Assembly: GCA_964247725.1 (NCBI GenBank)
Contig: CAXTVM010000011.1
Span: 1 to 64,000 of the forward strand
From: Lichenicola sp964247725
GTDB lineage: Bacteria; Pseudomonadota; Alphaproteobacteria; Acetobacterales; Acetobacteraceae
Length of the DNA: 64,000 nt
Direction of reading: 5' to 3'
A program made the translations under genes and the position numbers. The notes beneath the pieces are model-generated. The model searched no databases. It had not been told where the DNA came from and worked only from the letters and a program-made list of their open reading frames with translations. This document shows, in pieces, positions 23,758-32,829 of the stretch. Numbering within the stretch: position 1 is the stretch's first letter; each line of letters opens with the position of its first letter.

Positions 23758-26700
23758 CTACCAGCCGATGCCGAACGCCATGTGCTCCGGCTTCGAAGAC
23801 TGGATCGTCGAGCTCTGGTTGTTCACGTCGTCGTAGGCGAAGCCGTAGGCCAGGCCGCCGACGCTGTGGTTGTGCCAGAAGTGGGCGTAGCCGTTCTCCG
23901 GCTCCTGCGCGTAGTAGTCGGCCGGCACGGTCCAGGCGGAATATTGCTGCATGACGTGGCGGTTGAAGGCGGCGCACAGCTGCGTCTCCAGCGCCAGCTC
24001 GATGCTGTTCCCGTTCGCCAGCGTGTTGTTGCAGTAGATGACGTCCTGCGTGCTGGGCGGGCCCTGGATCGTGTAGGGGCCGCCGATCACCGCGCCGGCC
24101 GGGTTGATCTCGTTGAAGACGAACTGGGTCGGCGTGGTCGTGCCGGAGAAGGTGCGCGAGTTGTTGTAGAGCCCGATGACCAGCGGGGTCTGGCTGTAGA
24201 GGCTCCAGATCTGGGCGATGTAGGCGTCGAAGTAGGTCGCGTTCGCCTGCCCGCCGACGAAGCTGCTGTGTCCGGGCGAGTAGATGCGCAGCGGCGAGAC
24301 CTGCGTCGCGTGGAACGCGGCCGGCGTCTCCTGGACGAACTCCTGGTCGATGCTGGCGATCGACTCGTTGATGCCGGTCTGCATGTGGAAGGTCTCGCCC
24401 GCACCCCATACGTCGAGCAGCAGCGGCAGGCCGAACTCGTCCACCTGCGTCGTGTTGATGTAGATCCCGCCGTTCTCGTAAGTGAACTCGTACCAGTCGA
24501 AGTGGACGCTGGCGTTGGCATCGGTGGCGTTCAGCGGGTTCGGCCCGGCATAGGATATGTTGCCGTTCGAGTCCGACAGGATCTTCAGGAACACCGGGTT
24601 GCCGAGCGAGATGAAGATGCGGCCGGAGTACATCGGCGGCAGCTTCAGCGTCTTGCTCTGCGCCAGCGTGAACGAGTAGTTCGGGTAGCCCTGGCCGCCG
24701 GCGGTGAGATGGCCCGGCGCGGTGTTGTCGGCGACGGCGGCCGCCGTGACCGTGCCGTCGGCCCGCGCCCACGACAGGGCGCCGGTGGCGGGATCGTTGC
24801 CGATCACCGTGACGTAGACCGCCCCGTCCGGATAGGCCCCGTTGGTGTTGTTGTTGAGGTCGGTCGCGATGTAGCCGGGCGTCACCGTGTAGGACGGGCT
24901 CGCGTTGACCGTGAGGGTGACGGCGGGCGGCGTGGTGGTCCCGCCCGCGTTGCCGACCGCGACGCTGAAGGTCGCAAGGTTGTCGGCGGCCGTGGTGCCC
25001 GGCGTCGAATAGCTGGCGCTGGTGGCGCCCGGGATGAGGGTCCCGTTCTTGAACCACTGGTAGGTCAGCGGGGCGGCGCCGGTGGCGGCGACCGCGAACT
25101 GCGCGGTCCGGCCGATGACCGCCGTGGTGGCGACCGGCGCGCTGGTGATCGCCGGGGCGCCGCTGCCCGAGCCGCCACCGCCGCCGCCACCGCCGGAGCC
25201 GCCGCCAGAGCCGCCACCGCCGCCGGAACCGCCGCCGCCCGAACCGCCACCCGAACCGGACGAGCCGGTCGGGCTCAGGATCTCGATGCCGCTGATCGTC
25301 GGCTGGTCGACGCCGTTCCCGCGGTTCAGCAGGATGGTGATGTCGCCGTTCGCATCGGCGATCGCGGTCTCGTTCTCGACCAGGGCGGTGTTCCGGGCTC
25401 CGGCGGCCTGGACGATGTCGAGGCCCGGGATGGCCACGGTGCCGTTGATCGACACGTCGAACACGCGCTGGCCGGGCTTCGACCAGTAGAACTCGGCGAA
25501 GTGCAGCCGGACCGGATAGGTCGATCCGCTCGCCAGCCCGCCGATGACGTAGGTGACGACGGCGCCCTGGCGCGAGCTCTGATAGACCCCGGCCGGGGCG
25601 GCGTTGGCGACGCCGGCGGTCGTGGCGGGACCGTCGGTGTCGGCGACGACGCTGCCGCCGGTGAAGTCGGCGTCGGGGGAGAAGCCGTTGTACCAGGCGC
25701 TGGAGCCGGCCGCGATGGCCGCCACGTCGACCGGCGCGGTGACGCTCAGCACGGCGAGGTTGCTGGTGATCGGCTCCCCGGACGCCGCGGTGACGACCAC
25801 TTGGTAGGCGTCGCCGTTGTTGGCAGCGAGCAGGGTCGGCGTGGTGTAGCTGGCCGCGGTGGCGCCGGCGACCGGCTTGCCGTTGCGAGACCACTGGTAG
25901 GCGAACGGTGCGTCGCCGCTGGACGCGACCGAGAAGCTGGCGGCGCCGCCGACGACTGCGGCGGCCGCCGCTGGCTGCGCCGTGATGGTGGGCGTGCTGC
26001 CGGTGCCGGGCTGGACGATCTCGAGCCCGCTCAGCTTGGGCTGGTCGACCGGGCCGCTGGTGAAGCCGACCGTGATCCGGCCGCCGGCGTCGGCCTGAGC
26101 GGTGAAGCTCTCCACCAGCGCCGCGTCGGGCGCGCCCGCCGCAGCGACGATGTCGAAGTTGGACAGCACCGGCACCGCGTTGACCGCGACGTTGAAGATC
26201 CGCTGGCCGGCCTGGTGGAAGTAGATCTCGGCGAAGTGCAGGCGCAGCGTGTAGGTGGCGCCGGGGGTGAGGCTGCCGATCGTGTAGGTCATCGCGCCGG
26301 CGCGCTCGGACTGGTAGACCGACGCCGCCGCTGCGTCCGCGACCGCGGCGGTGGCGATCGCAACCGGGCCGGCATTGTAGGTGCCGCCGCCGCTATAGCC
26401 GGTGTCGGCCCCGAAGCCGCCCGCCCCGGCGGTGGTGCCGGCGGCGATCGCCACCAGGTCGTTGCCCGGTGCCGGCGTCGGAGCCGTCGGCGGAGTCGGC
26501 GGGGGCGTGGGCGCGGTGCCGGTGGTCGACAGCGTGAGCGCCACGGTGTTGCTCTGCACGGAGAGCCCGTTCGCCCCGGTGACGACGACGTAGAACAGCG
26601 CCCCGTTGTCGGCGGACGTCGCCGCCGCCGTCGTGAAGCGGGCCGCGGTCGCCCCGCCGATCGCGGTGCCGCCCTCGTACCACTGGTAGGCGAACGGCGC

Positions 26701-29700
26701 GGTGCCGGCGGCGGTGACGCTGAAGGTCGCGGTCTGGCCCGGGGCCACCGTCTGCGGCGTCGGCTGGTTCGTGATGGTGGTGGCGGCTCCCGGCTGCACC
26801 ACAAGCGGCGCATTGGCGCTGGTGGTGGTGAGCCCGGTCGGGCCGGTCAGCACGACGCTGAAGGTGGCGCCGTTGTCGGCCGCGGCCGCGGCCGCGGTGG
26901 TATAGGTCGCGTTGGTGGCGCCGACGATCGGGGTGCCGTTCTCGTACCATTGGTAGGCGATCGGCGCGGTGCCCTGCGCCACCACCGCGAAGGTAGCGGC
27001 GCTGCCGACCGCCACGGTCTGGCCGGAGGGCTGCGTCGTGATCGTGGGGGCCGGGATCGAGGCTGGCGTGCCCGAGACGCACAGGGCGGCGCCGGGGAAG
27101 TTGTCGGTGACCGCGAAGCTGGTCTGACCCGCCGAGTTGGCGATGTAGGCGTAGGCGCTGTTGCCCGGGTAGGGCGTAGTCGTCCACGTGCTCCAGGAGT
27201 TCGGGAACGAGCACTGCGCATCGCTCGCAGCCCCAATGCCGGCCGCTTCCGCGAGCGTCGGCAGGCGCATGCCGAGGCTCTGGCAGTAGGACGCCGCCAG
27301 CGGCTGGGTCAGCTGCGATCCCGCCGCCGTCAGGGTGTAGGAGGCCCTGGACCAGGTGAGATTGGTCAGGTTGTCGAGCACCGTGGCGTTGCCGGCCAGC
27401 ACCGTGAAGCGCTCGCCCGCCCCGCCGCACTGCGCGGCGTCGTAGAGCTGGAACTCGTTGATCGAGTAGCCGTACTGCGAGCCCCGCTTCACGCCCTGCA
27501 TGCGGACGTAGCGGCCCCGCACGGTCGGGAACGCCAGCGTGTCGATGCCGCCGACGCCGGCGTTGTCGGTGGTCGCGGTCTGCCAGGTCGCGTTGTCGTT
27601 GGAGTACTCGATGACGTACTGCGCCCCGTAGGCGGGATCCCAGGAGATCACGGCGCGGTTGAAGCTTTGCACCGAGCCGAGATCGACCTCGAACCAGTCC
27701 GCGTCGTTGCCGCCGGCGGACGCCCAGCGCGTGCCCTGGCTGCCGTCGACGGCCAGCGCCGGCGCCAGGCCGATCGGGTCCTGCGTGCTGCTGGCGGTCG
27801 CGACCGCGTGCAGCGCCAGGTTGGCGCCGGGCGGTGCGATGGTCAGGATCGCGGACGCGCTGGTGGCGGTCCCGGCGACGTTGCTGGCGGTCGCGAGGTA
27901 GGTGGCGGCATCGGTCGCCTGTACGGCGGCGATGGTGAGGGTGGGCGCGGTGGCGCCGGTGATCGGCACGCGGTTCCTGAACCACTGGTAGGCGAGCGGC
28001 GCCGAGCCGGTCGCCGCCACCTTGAAGCTGGCGGGCTGGTTCAGCGGCGCCGACAGGCTGGACGGGTTCTGCGCGATGGCCGGCGCCACCGCCGCGCCGA
28101 CGGTGAGCGCCGCCTGGGTCGAGGTCGCATGGTCGACCGGGTTGCTGACGACGACGCTGTACTGGCTGCCGTTGTCGGCGGACCCGAGCGGTGCGGTGAC
28201 GTAGCTGGCGGCGGTGGCGCCGGCGATCGGGGTGTTGTTCACGTACCACTGGTAGGCGAGCGTGGGCGATCCGACGGCGGCCACGCTGAACTGCGCGGTG
28301 GCCCCCACCGTCAGGGTCTGCGGCTGCGGCTCCGCCGTGATCTGCGGGGCGGCGGCGGCCACGACCGTGAGCGACGCCGCGGCGGAGGTGGTGCTGCGCC
28401 CCTGCGGGTCGGTCACCACCACCGAGTAGCCGGCGCCGTTCAGCCCGAGCGTGGTCGCCGCGGTCTGGTAGCTGGCGCCGGTGGCGCCCGCGATCGCCGA
28501 GCCGTTCAGCTGCCACTGGAAGGAGAGCGGCGTGGCCCCGGTGGCGGTCACCGAGAACTGCGCGCCCTGGCCGGCGGTGACCGCCTGGGCCAGCGGCGGG
28601 ACGATGATCGACGGCGGGCCGGCCACCGTCGCCGTGCCCTGGATCGGGCCGATCGCATAGGTCGCGTTGCCGTTGCGGAGCCCGGGCGAAACCGCCGTGA
28701 CCGTGACCGTTCCGGTCTGGAACTGGCTGCGCAGGGCGATCTTGGTCAGGCCGCCCTCGGCGGCGAGCTCCGGGTCGCCCGGCGAATGGTAGGTGATGGG
28801 CTGGCCGGCGGTCACGTACTGCTCGGAGCCGCCGACATAGGTGGCGGGCCCGCTCACCGAGAAGGTGATGGCGTTGGACGCGGTCGGCACCACGACGCCG
28901 TTGGCGTCCACCACCTTGGCGACGACGAAGGTGGCGTCGGAGCCGTTGGCGGTCACCGCGAAGGTGGTGCCGTCCGGCTTCACGACGTCCGGCACCACGT
29001 CGAGCTCGACGTGGTCGGCAGCGCCCGCGGTCTGCCGCATGTCGGTGGCGGCGACGTTGCCGAACTGGTCGATGCACTCGGCGGCGACGGTGCCGGCCTG
29101 CCAGGCGACGTTCCAGTGCACCTGGAACGGCATCAGCGTGGTGCTCTGGGTGAGGTTCGACTGCGCGTTGGAGCTCCAGGGGTTGGGCACCTGATCCATG
29201 CCCTGCGGCACGCCGTTGATCAGCAGCCGGACCGCGGGGCAGTTGCTGAACGCGTTGACCTGGATCGCGCCGGAGCGGTTCCAGTGATGCGCCAGATGGA
29301 CCACCGGCTTGATCGAGTACGGCGTCCAGGCCGCCTCGTAGATGTAGTAGAGCAGCTTCGGGAACCGGTTCATGTCGGTCATCGAGGCGCCGAGCGAGCG
29401 CACGTTGGGCTCGGTCACGCCCTCGACGAAGTTCGACACCTCGCCGGGCGAGTCCGAGAAGTACCACTGCGCGATGCCGAACGCGCCGGCCTGGCGCGAC
29501 TGCCGCAGGTTGTCGAGGAACGGGGCCGCGAACGCCAGCTCGGAGTCCCAGGCCTGTCGCGCGGTGCCGGTGCCCCAGTATTCCGAGCCCCAGGCCGGGT
29601 TGTTCGGGAACTCCTGCTTCGTCAGCGCCTCGCAGCCCTCGAGCGTGCAGCCGAGGATGTCGCCGTTGGCCGGATTGGGCGTGCGGTCGGCCTGGAGGCG

Positions 29701-31185
29701 GGTGTTGATCGGATCCCAGAGCTGGGACAGCGCCTTCAGGCTCTGCGCGAAGGTGGTGTCGATCGGCCCGTTGTCGGCCTCCCAGGCCAGGATCGACGGA
29801 TGGTTCCGATCCCGGATGATCATGTCGCGATGCAGCTCGCTCTTCAGCGTCTGGATGTCGCAGGGCGGCGTGCCGCAGGCGGCGTTGAACGAGCCCTCGC
29901 CCTCGCCGCTCGGCTCGACGACCATGATGCCGTAGGCGTCGGCGGCGTTTATGAACTCCTCGCTCTCGGTCGAATGGCCCGGGCGCCACAGGTTGCCCCC
30001 CGCCGCCGCGAGCTGCTGGAGGTCGCGCCACTTCTGCTCTTCGGGAACCGACGTGCCGAGCCCGGGATAGTCGTAGCGGCCGGACGCACCCCACAGGTAG
30101 TGCATCTTGCCGTTGATGTAGGGAAAGCTCTTGTCCCAGGTGATGGTGCGGATGCCCAGCGGGCTCTGCACGGAATCGACCACGACGCCGTTGATGCTGG
30201 CGATGTGGTACACTCTGTACATGTACGGCGTGCCGTAGATGCTGTTGTTCGGGTACCAGAGCGTCGGGTTGGTCACCGTGATCTTCTGGTCGAACAGGGT
30301 GGGATGCAGACCCGGCCCGGCGTTCGGCCCGATGGTCTGGTTGCCCTGCGCGGTGGCCACGACGTTGCCGCCGGCATCGACGATCTGCGTGGTCAGCGTG
30401 ACGGTCTGCGCGGACGCACCCTCGTTCAGGACGTTGGTCTGGACGTCGATCAACGCGGCACTGCTGCTGGCGGAGACGGTCGCGACGTAGGTGCCCCAGG
30501 TTCCGAGGTTGGAATACACGTTCTCCGGAATGTGCACCGGGTTGGTGATGAACATCTTGACCGGACGGAACAGCCCTGAGTCGGACTGGCCGAAGCGGAA
30601 GCCCTGCGAGAAGCCGGGCGGCTCGAAGAAGTCGGCGTTCTTCGCGGCCCGCACCGCCAGCACCTGGTCGCTGCCGTCGAACTTCACGTAGGGCGTGAGG
30701 TCGACGATGAAGGGCACGAAGCCGACCACGTGCGTCGCCTTCGCGTTTGCCGGCACGGCGCTGATCCCGGGCAGCAGCGTGCCGTTGACGAAGACCTGCA
30801 CGCCGGTATGGGCGCCTTCGAACTCCACCAGCACCTTGGAACCGGCCTGGGCCGGGCTCAGCGCGAAATGGTTGCGATACCAGCTGACCGGACCGTTCAG
30901 GTAGCCATCGCCGCCGCCGGATTCAGTGTTGATGAAGCCGTTGAGCTGGTCTGCCGAATAGGGGATGCCGACGGTCTTCCAGCCGGAGTCAGGGAACAGC
31001 GATGCCTGCGCGCCGGTCGGGTCGCCGAACAGGTATTTCCACTGCGTCTCACCAAGACTGATCGTCGTGCGCTGGGACGGGGGAAGCGATGCGGCGCGCG
31101 CGATGCCGAAACTCGTCAGCGCCACCAACAGGACTGCAACCCTGCGGATCAGATCTCGAGGAAAACGAGAGCCGCGTGATTCCAT
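23758..31185 (-). CDS. Giant secreted GH2-type / CBM32 / malectin / GH64 multi-module protein
   Basis: About 2475 residues. The signal peptide is residues 1-31. Rough order: GH2 jelly-roll 45-215, GH2 Ig-like 230-345, GH2 barrel 350-630, Ig/invasin-like domains 640-840, Ig-like domains 857-1117, CBM32 (F5/8 type C) 1120-1250, DUF1566 1255-1370, Ig-like 1378-1553, malectin 1576-1726, Ig-like 1732-1816, malectin 1818-1972, Gly/Ser linker 1973-2008, Ig-like 2009-2093, GH64 beta-1,3-glucanase 2097-2475. In GH64, Glu2232 (DWYEFTY) and Asp2248 (TTQVDEFG) are 16 apart, like the known catalytic pair. In the GH2 part, WEADNG replaces the usual WSLGNE, so the acid/base Glu position is Gly; GSEYWG (about Glu535) could be the nucleophile. 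The start is the ATG before the signal peptide. It probably degrades fungal or plant glucans outside the cell (inference). Confidence 0.85.
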   Translation of the reverse strand: MESRGSRFPRDLIRRVAVLLVALTSFGIARAASLPPSQRTTISLGETQWKYLFGDPTGAQASLFPDSGWKTVGIPYSADQLNGFINTESGGGDGYLNGPVSWYRNHFALSPAQAGSKVLVEFEGAHTGVQVFVNGTLLPGISAVPANAKATHVVGFVPFIVDLTPYVKFDGSDQVLAVRAAKNADFFEPPGFSQGFRFGQSDSGLFRPVKMFITNPVHIPENVYSNLGTWGTYVATVSASSSAALIDVQTNVLNEGASAQTVTLTTQIVDAGGNVVATAQGNQTIGPNAGPGLHPTLFDQKITVTNPTLWYPNNSIYGTPYMYRVYHIASINGVVVDSVQSPLGIRTITWDKSFPYINGKMHYLWGASGRYDYPGLGTSVPEEQKWRDLQQLAAAGGNLWRPGHSTESEEFINAADAYGIMVVEPSGEGEGSFNAACGTPPCDIQTLKSELHRDMIIRDRNHPSILAWEADNGPIDTTFAQSLKALSQLWDPINTRLQADRTPNPANGDILGCTLEGCEALTKQEFPNNPAWGSEYWGTGTARQAWDSELAFAAPFLDNLRQSRQAGAFGIAQWYFSDSPGEVSNFVEGVTEPNVRSLGASMTDMNRFPKLLYYIYEAAWTPYSIKPVVHLAHHWNRSGAIQVNAFSNCPAVRLLINGVPQGMDQVPNPWSSNAQSNLTQSTTLMPFQVHWNVAWQAGTVAAECIDQFGNVAATDMRQTAGAADHVELDVVPDVVKPDGTTFAVTANGSDATFVVAKVVDANGVVVPTASNAITFSVSGPATYVGGSEQYVTAGQPITYHSPGDPELAAEGGLTKIALRSQFQTGTVTVTAVSPGLRNGNATYAIGPIQGTATVAGPPSIIVPPLAQAVTAGQGAQFSVTATGATPLSFQWQLNGSAIAGATGASYQTAATTLGLNGAGYSVVVTDPQGRSTTSAAASLTVVAAAAPQITAEPQPQTLTVGATAQFSVAAVGSPTLAYQWYVNNTPIAGATAASYVTAPLGSADNGSQYSVVVSNPVDHATSTQAALTVGAAVAPAIAQNPSSLSAPLNQPASFKVAATGSAPLAYQWFRNRVPITGATAPTLTIAAVQATDAATYLATASNVAGTATSASAILTIAPPGANLALHAVATASSTQDPIGLAPALAVDGSQGTRWASAGGNDADWFEVDLGSVQSFNRAVISWDPAYGAQYVIEYSNDNATWQTATTDNAGVGGIDTLAFPTVRGRYVRMQGVKRGSQYGYSINEFQLYDAAQCGGAGERFTVLAGNATVLDNLTNLTWSRASYTLTAAGSQLTQPLAASYCQSLGMRLPTLAEAAGIGAASDAQCSFPNSWSTWTTTPYPGNSAYAYIANSAGQTSFAVTDNFPGAALCVSGTPASIPAPTITTQPSGQTVAVGSAATFAVVAQGTAPIAYQWYENGTPIVGATNATYTTAAAAAADNGATFSVVLTGPTGLTTTSANAPLVVQPGAATTITNQPTPQTVAPGQTATFSVTAAGTAPFAYQWYEGGTAIGGATAARFTTAAATSADNGALFYVVVTGANGLSVQSNTVALTLSTTGTAPTPPPTPPTAPTPAPGNDLVAIAAGTTAGAGGFGADTGYSGGGTYNAGPVAIATAAVADAAAASVYQSERAGAMTYTIGSLTPGATYTLRLHFAEIYFHQAGQRIFNVAVNAVPVLSNFDIVAAAGAPDAALVESFTAQADAGGRITVGFTSGPVDQPKLSGLEIVQPGTGSTPTITAQPAAAAAVVGGAASFSVASSGDAPFAYQWSRNGKPVAGATAASYTTPTLLAANNGDAYQVVVTAASGEPITSNLAVLSVTAPVDVAAIAAGSSAWYNGFSPDADFTGGSVVADTDGPATTAGVANAAPAGVYQSSRQGAVVTYVIGGLASGSTYPVRLHFAEFYWSKPGQRVFDVSINGTVAIPGLDIVQAAGARNTALVENETAIADANGDITILLNRGNGVDQPTISGIEILSPTGSSGSGGGSGGGGSGGGGGSGGGSGGGGGGGGSGSGAPAITSAPVATTAVIGRTAQFAVAATGAAPLTYQWFKNGTLIPGATSASYSTPGTTAADNLATFSVAVGNAGGTTTPPAVTLTVNASPSYTVTPGYIATDLNNNTNGAYPDGAVYVTVIGNDPATGALSWARADGTVTAAAVADNTAPGHLTAGGQGYPNYSFTLAQSKTLKLPPMYSGRIFISLGNPVFLKILSDSNGNISYAGPNPLNATDANASVHFDWYEFTYENGGIYINTTQVDEFGLPLLLDVWGAGETFHMQTGINESIASIDQEFVQETPAAFHATQVSPLRIYSPGHSSFVGGQANATYFDAYIAQIWSLYSQTPLVIGLYNNSRTFSGTTTPTQFVFNEINPAGAVIGGPYTIQGPPSTQDVIYCNNTLANGNSIELALETQLCAAFNRHVMQQYSAWTVPADYYAQEPENGYAHFWHNHSVGGLAYGFAYDDVNNQSSTIQSSKPEHMAFGIGW
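25160..25265. repeat. Gly/Ser linker-coding low-complexity stretch
   Basis: About 105 bp of degenerate CCGCCACCG/GAGCCGCCG units encode a Gly-Ser linker between the second malectin module and the last Ig-like domain of the giant protein. It is the only long flexible linker besides the Pro/Thr-rich one near residue 1555-1575, so it probably separates the GH64 domain from the rest. Slippage here would change linker length. Confidence 0.85.
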
Positions 31186-31449
31186 CGAGTCTTTTGACTC
31201 GAAATCGCTATCTTGCACGTTTGTTCTTCCCAGCGATCGTTCTGGAGGCCTAGCAGCTTTATCTTCCGCACGCAAACCAATCGGCTTCCATGTTATGGAA
31301 ACGTCATCGAGCGGCGCATGAGTTGGGTGGTGGCCGCGGTCGCATCCCGATGTCGCCCGCGCCGGGGAAAGCCGCTCGCGACCGCTATTGCAGTGCGGCA
31401 TTCGCGGCCCAGATCATGAGCGCAAGCCCCATCGAAGCAAGCGGTCCCC

Positions 31450-32829
31450 ATGCCTTCGCCCGTAGCGCCCGTGCCGCCGACCCTGATCTTCCTGCATCAC
31501 CTGGGCGGCAGCGCCGAAACCTGGAGCCAGGTCGAACGGGAGCTATCGGATCGGCACGCCTGCCTGCGGCTCGACCTGCCGGGGTTCGGCGGACATGCCG
31601 ATCGCGGCGGCAGTCCGGTCGGCGCGATGGCCGACCAGGTGGCGGCGCGGGTGGCGGAGGCCGGGCTCGCGCGCTGGGTGCTGGTCGGGCACAGCATGAG
31701 CGCCAAGGTGGCGCTGCTGATCGCGCGGCGCGCGGAAGACGGCGTACCGTCGCTGGCCGGGCTGTGCGGGCTGGTGCTGGCCGCGGGCTCGCCGCCGGCG
31801 CCCGAGCCGATGACGGACGGGAAGCGGCAGGAGATGCTGGGCTGGTTCGAGGGCGACGCGCAGACCAGCCGGGCGGAGGCGGACGGCTTCGTGCGCGCCA
31901 ACGTCGCGGCGCCGCTCGACGACGCGACCCATGCGGGGGCCGTCGACGACGTGCTGCGCGCCTCGGTTCCGGCCTGGCGCGACTGGCTGACCGGCGGCAG
32001 CCGCGAGGATCTGCGCGACGCGGTCGGCGTGGTGCGGCTGCCGACGCTGGTGCTGTCCGGCGCCGAGGACGGCCCGCTCGGACGGGATGCGCAGCTGCGG
32101 CTGACGATGCCGCATCTGGCCCGGGCCCGCCACGAGACGGTCGAGGGTGCCGCTCACCTGCTGCCGCTCGAGCGGCCGGATCGGGTGGCGGCGCTGATCG
32201 TCGCCCACGTGGAGGCGATCGCCCGGGCGGAGGTGCTGGTATCGGAGGCCGGGCGGATGACGGCGCGCACCCGCGCGGCGCTGGAGCGGCGCGGCGCCGC
32301 CGACGATCCGGCCTATCGGCCGCAGGCGATGCCGGCGCCGTCGCTGGCGGTGCTGCGCGCGGTGGCGGCGCGGGTGCTGCCGCAGCGCGGGACGCAGATC
32401 GACCTGGCGGCGCGGATCGACGCGATGCTGCACCAGGGCGGCGGCGACGGCTGGCGCTTCGCGGCCCTGCCGCCGGATGCGGAGGCCTATCGGGCGGCGC
32501 TGCGCACGCTCGACGGCGCCGCCCTGGCCGCGCACGGCCGGGGGTTCGCGGCACTCGATGGCGCGGCGCAGGACGGGCTGCTGCGGGCGGTGGCCGCGGG
32601 CTCCCCTGGCTCCGCGGCGACCCCGCCGGCGGCTGCGGACGGGCTCGACGGAGCGGCGATGGAACGCTGGTTCGAGGATCTGCGCGCCGATGCGGTGCGG
32701 CTGTTCATGGCGCATCCGGCGACGCTGGCGCTGCTGCGCTGCGAGGCGCCGGCCACCGGCGGCGATGCCGAACTGACCGGCTTCGCGCCCTACCGCGCGG
32801 TCGACTCCTCCGCCGGAGCTGCCACGTGA
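31450..32829 (+). CDS. Alpha/beta hydrolase fused to gluconate 2-dehydrogenase subunit 3-like domain
   Basis: The 459 residues hold two domains. Residues 8-260 are an alpha/beta hydrolase with the oxyanion motif LIFLHHLGGSAETW, nucleophile elbow VGHSMSAK, acid region LVLSGAEDGPLG and base His in EGAAHLLPLERPD. Residues 290-450 resemble the small subunit (subunit 3) of membrane gluconate 2-dehydrogenases: LAVLRAVAARVLPQ, IDLAARIDAMLHQGG and ADAVRLFMAHPATLALLR. Subunit 3 normally escorts the GMC flavoprotein, encoded next with a 4-bp overlap. There is no Tat signal at the N-terminus, unlike classical subunit 3. A hydrolase that opens the lactone or ester made or used by the dehydrogenase is a reasonable inference. 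Confidence 0.8.
   Translation: MPSPVAPVPPTLIFLHHLGGSAETWSQVERELSDRHACLRLDLPGFGGHADRGGSPVGAMADQVAARVAEAGLARWVLVGHSMSAKVALLIARRAEDGVPSLAGLCGLVLAAGSPPAPEPMTDGKRQEMLGWFEGDAQTSRAEADGFVRANVAAPLDDATHAGAVDDVLRASVPAWRDWLTGGSREDLRDAVGVVRLPTLVLSGAEDGPLGRDAQLRLTMPHLARARHETVEGAAHLLPLERPDRVAALIVAHVEAIARAEVLVSEAGRMTARTRAALERRGAADDPAYRPQAMPAPSLAVLRAVAARVLPQRGTQIDLAARIDAMLHQGGGDGWRFAALPPDAEAYRAALRTLDGAALAAHGRGFAALDGAAQDGLLRAVAAGSPGSAATPPAAADGLDGAAMERWFEDLRADAVRLFMAHPATLALLRCEAPATGGDAELTGFAPYRAVDSSAGAAT

Noticed and set aside
23698..30579. A 2293-codon open frame on the plus strand, antisense to the giant glycoside hydrolase
   Set aside because: It is Arg/Gly/Val/His-rich with no recognisable domain, and follows the codon phase of the real minus-strand gene. 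High-GC coding DNA often leaves such stop-free antisense frames.
31290..32825. Upstream extension of the GMC oxidoreductase frame, 512 codons
   Set aside because: It is an out-of-frame shadow of the hydrolase/subunit-3 gene; the GTGA overlap at 32826 marks the real start.
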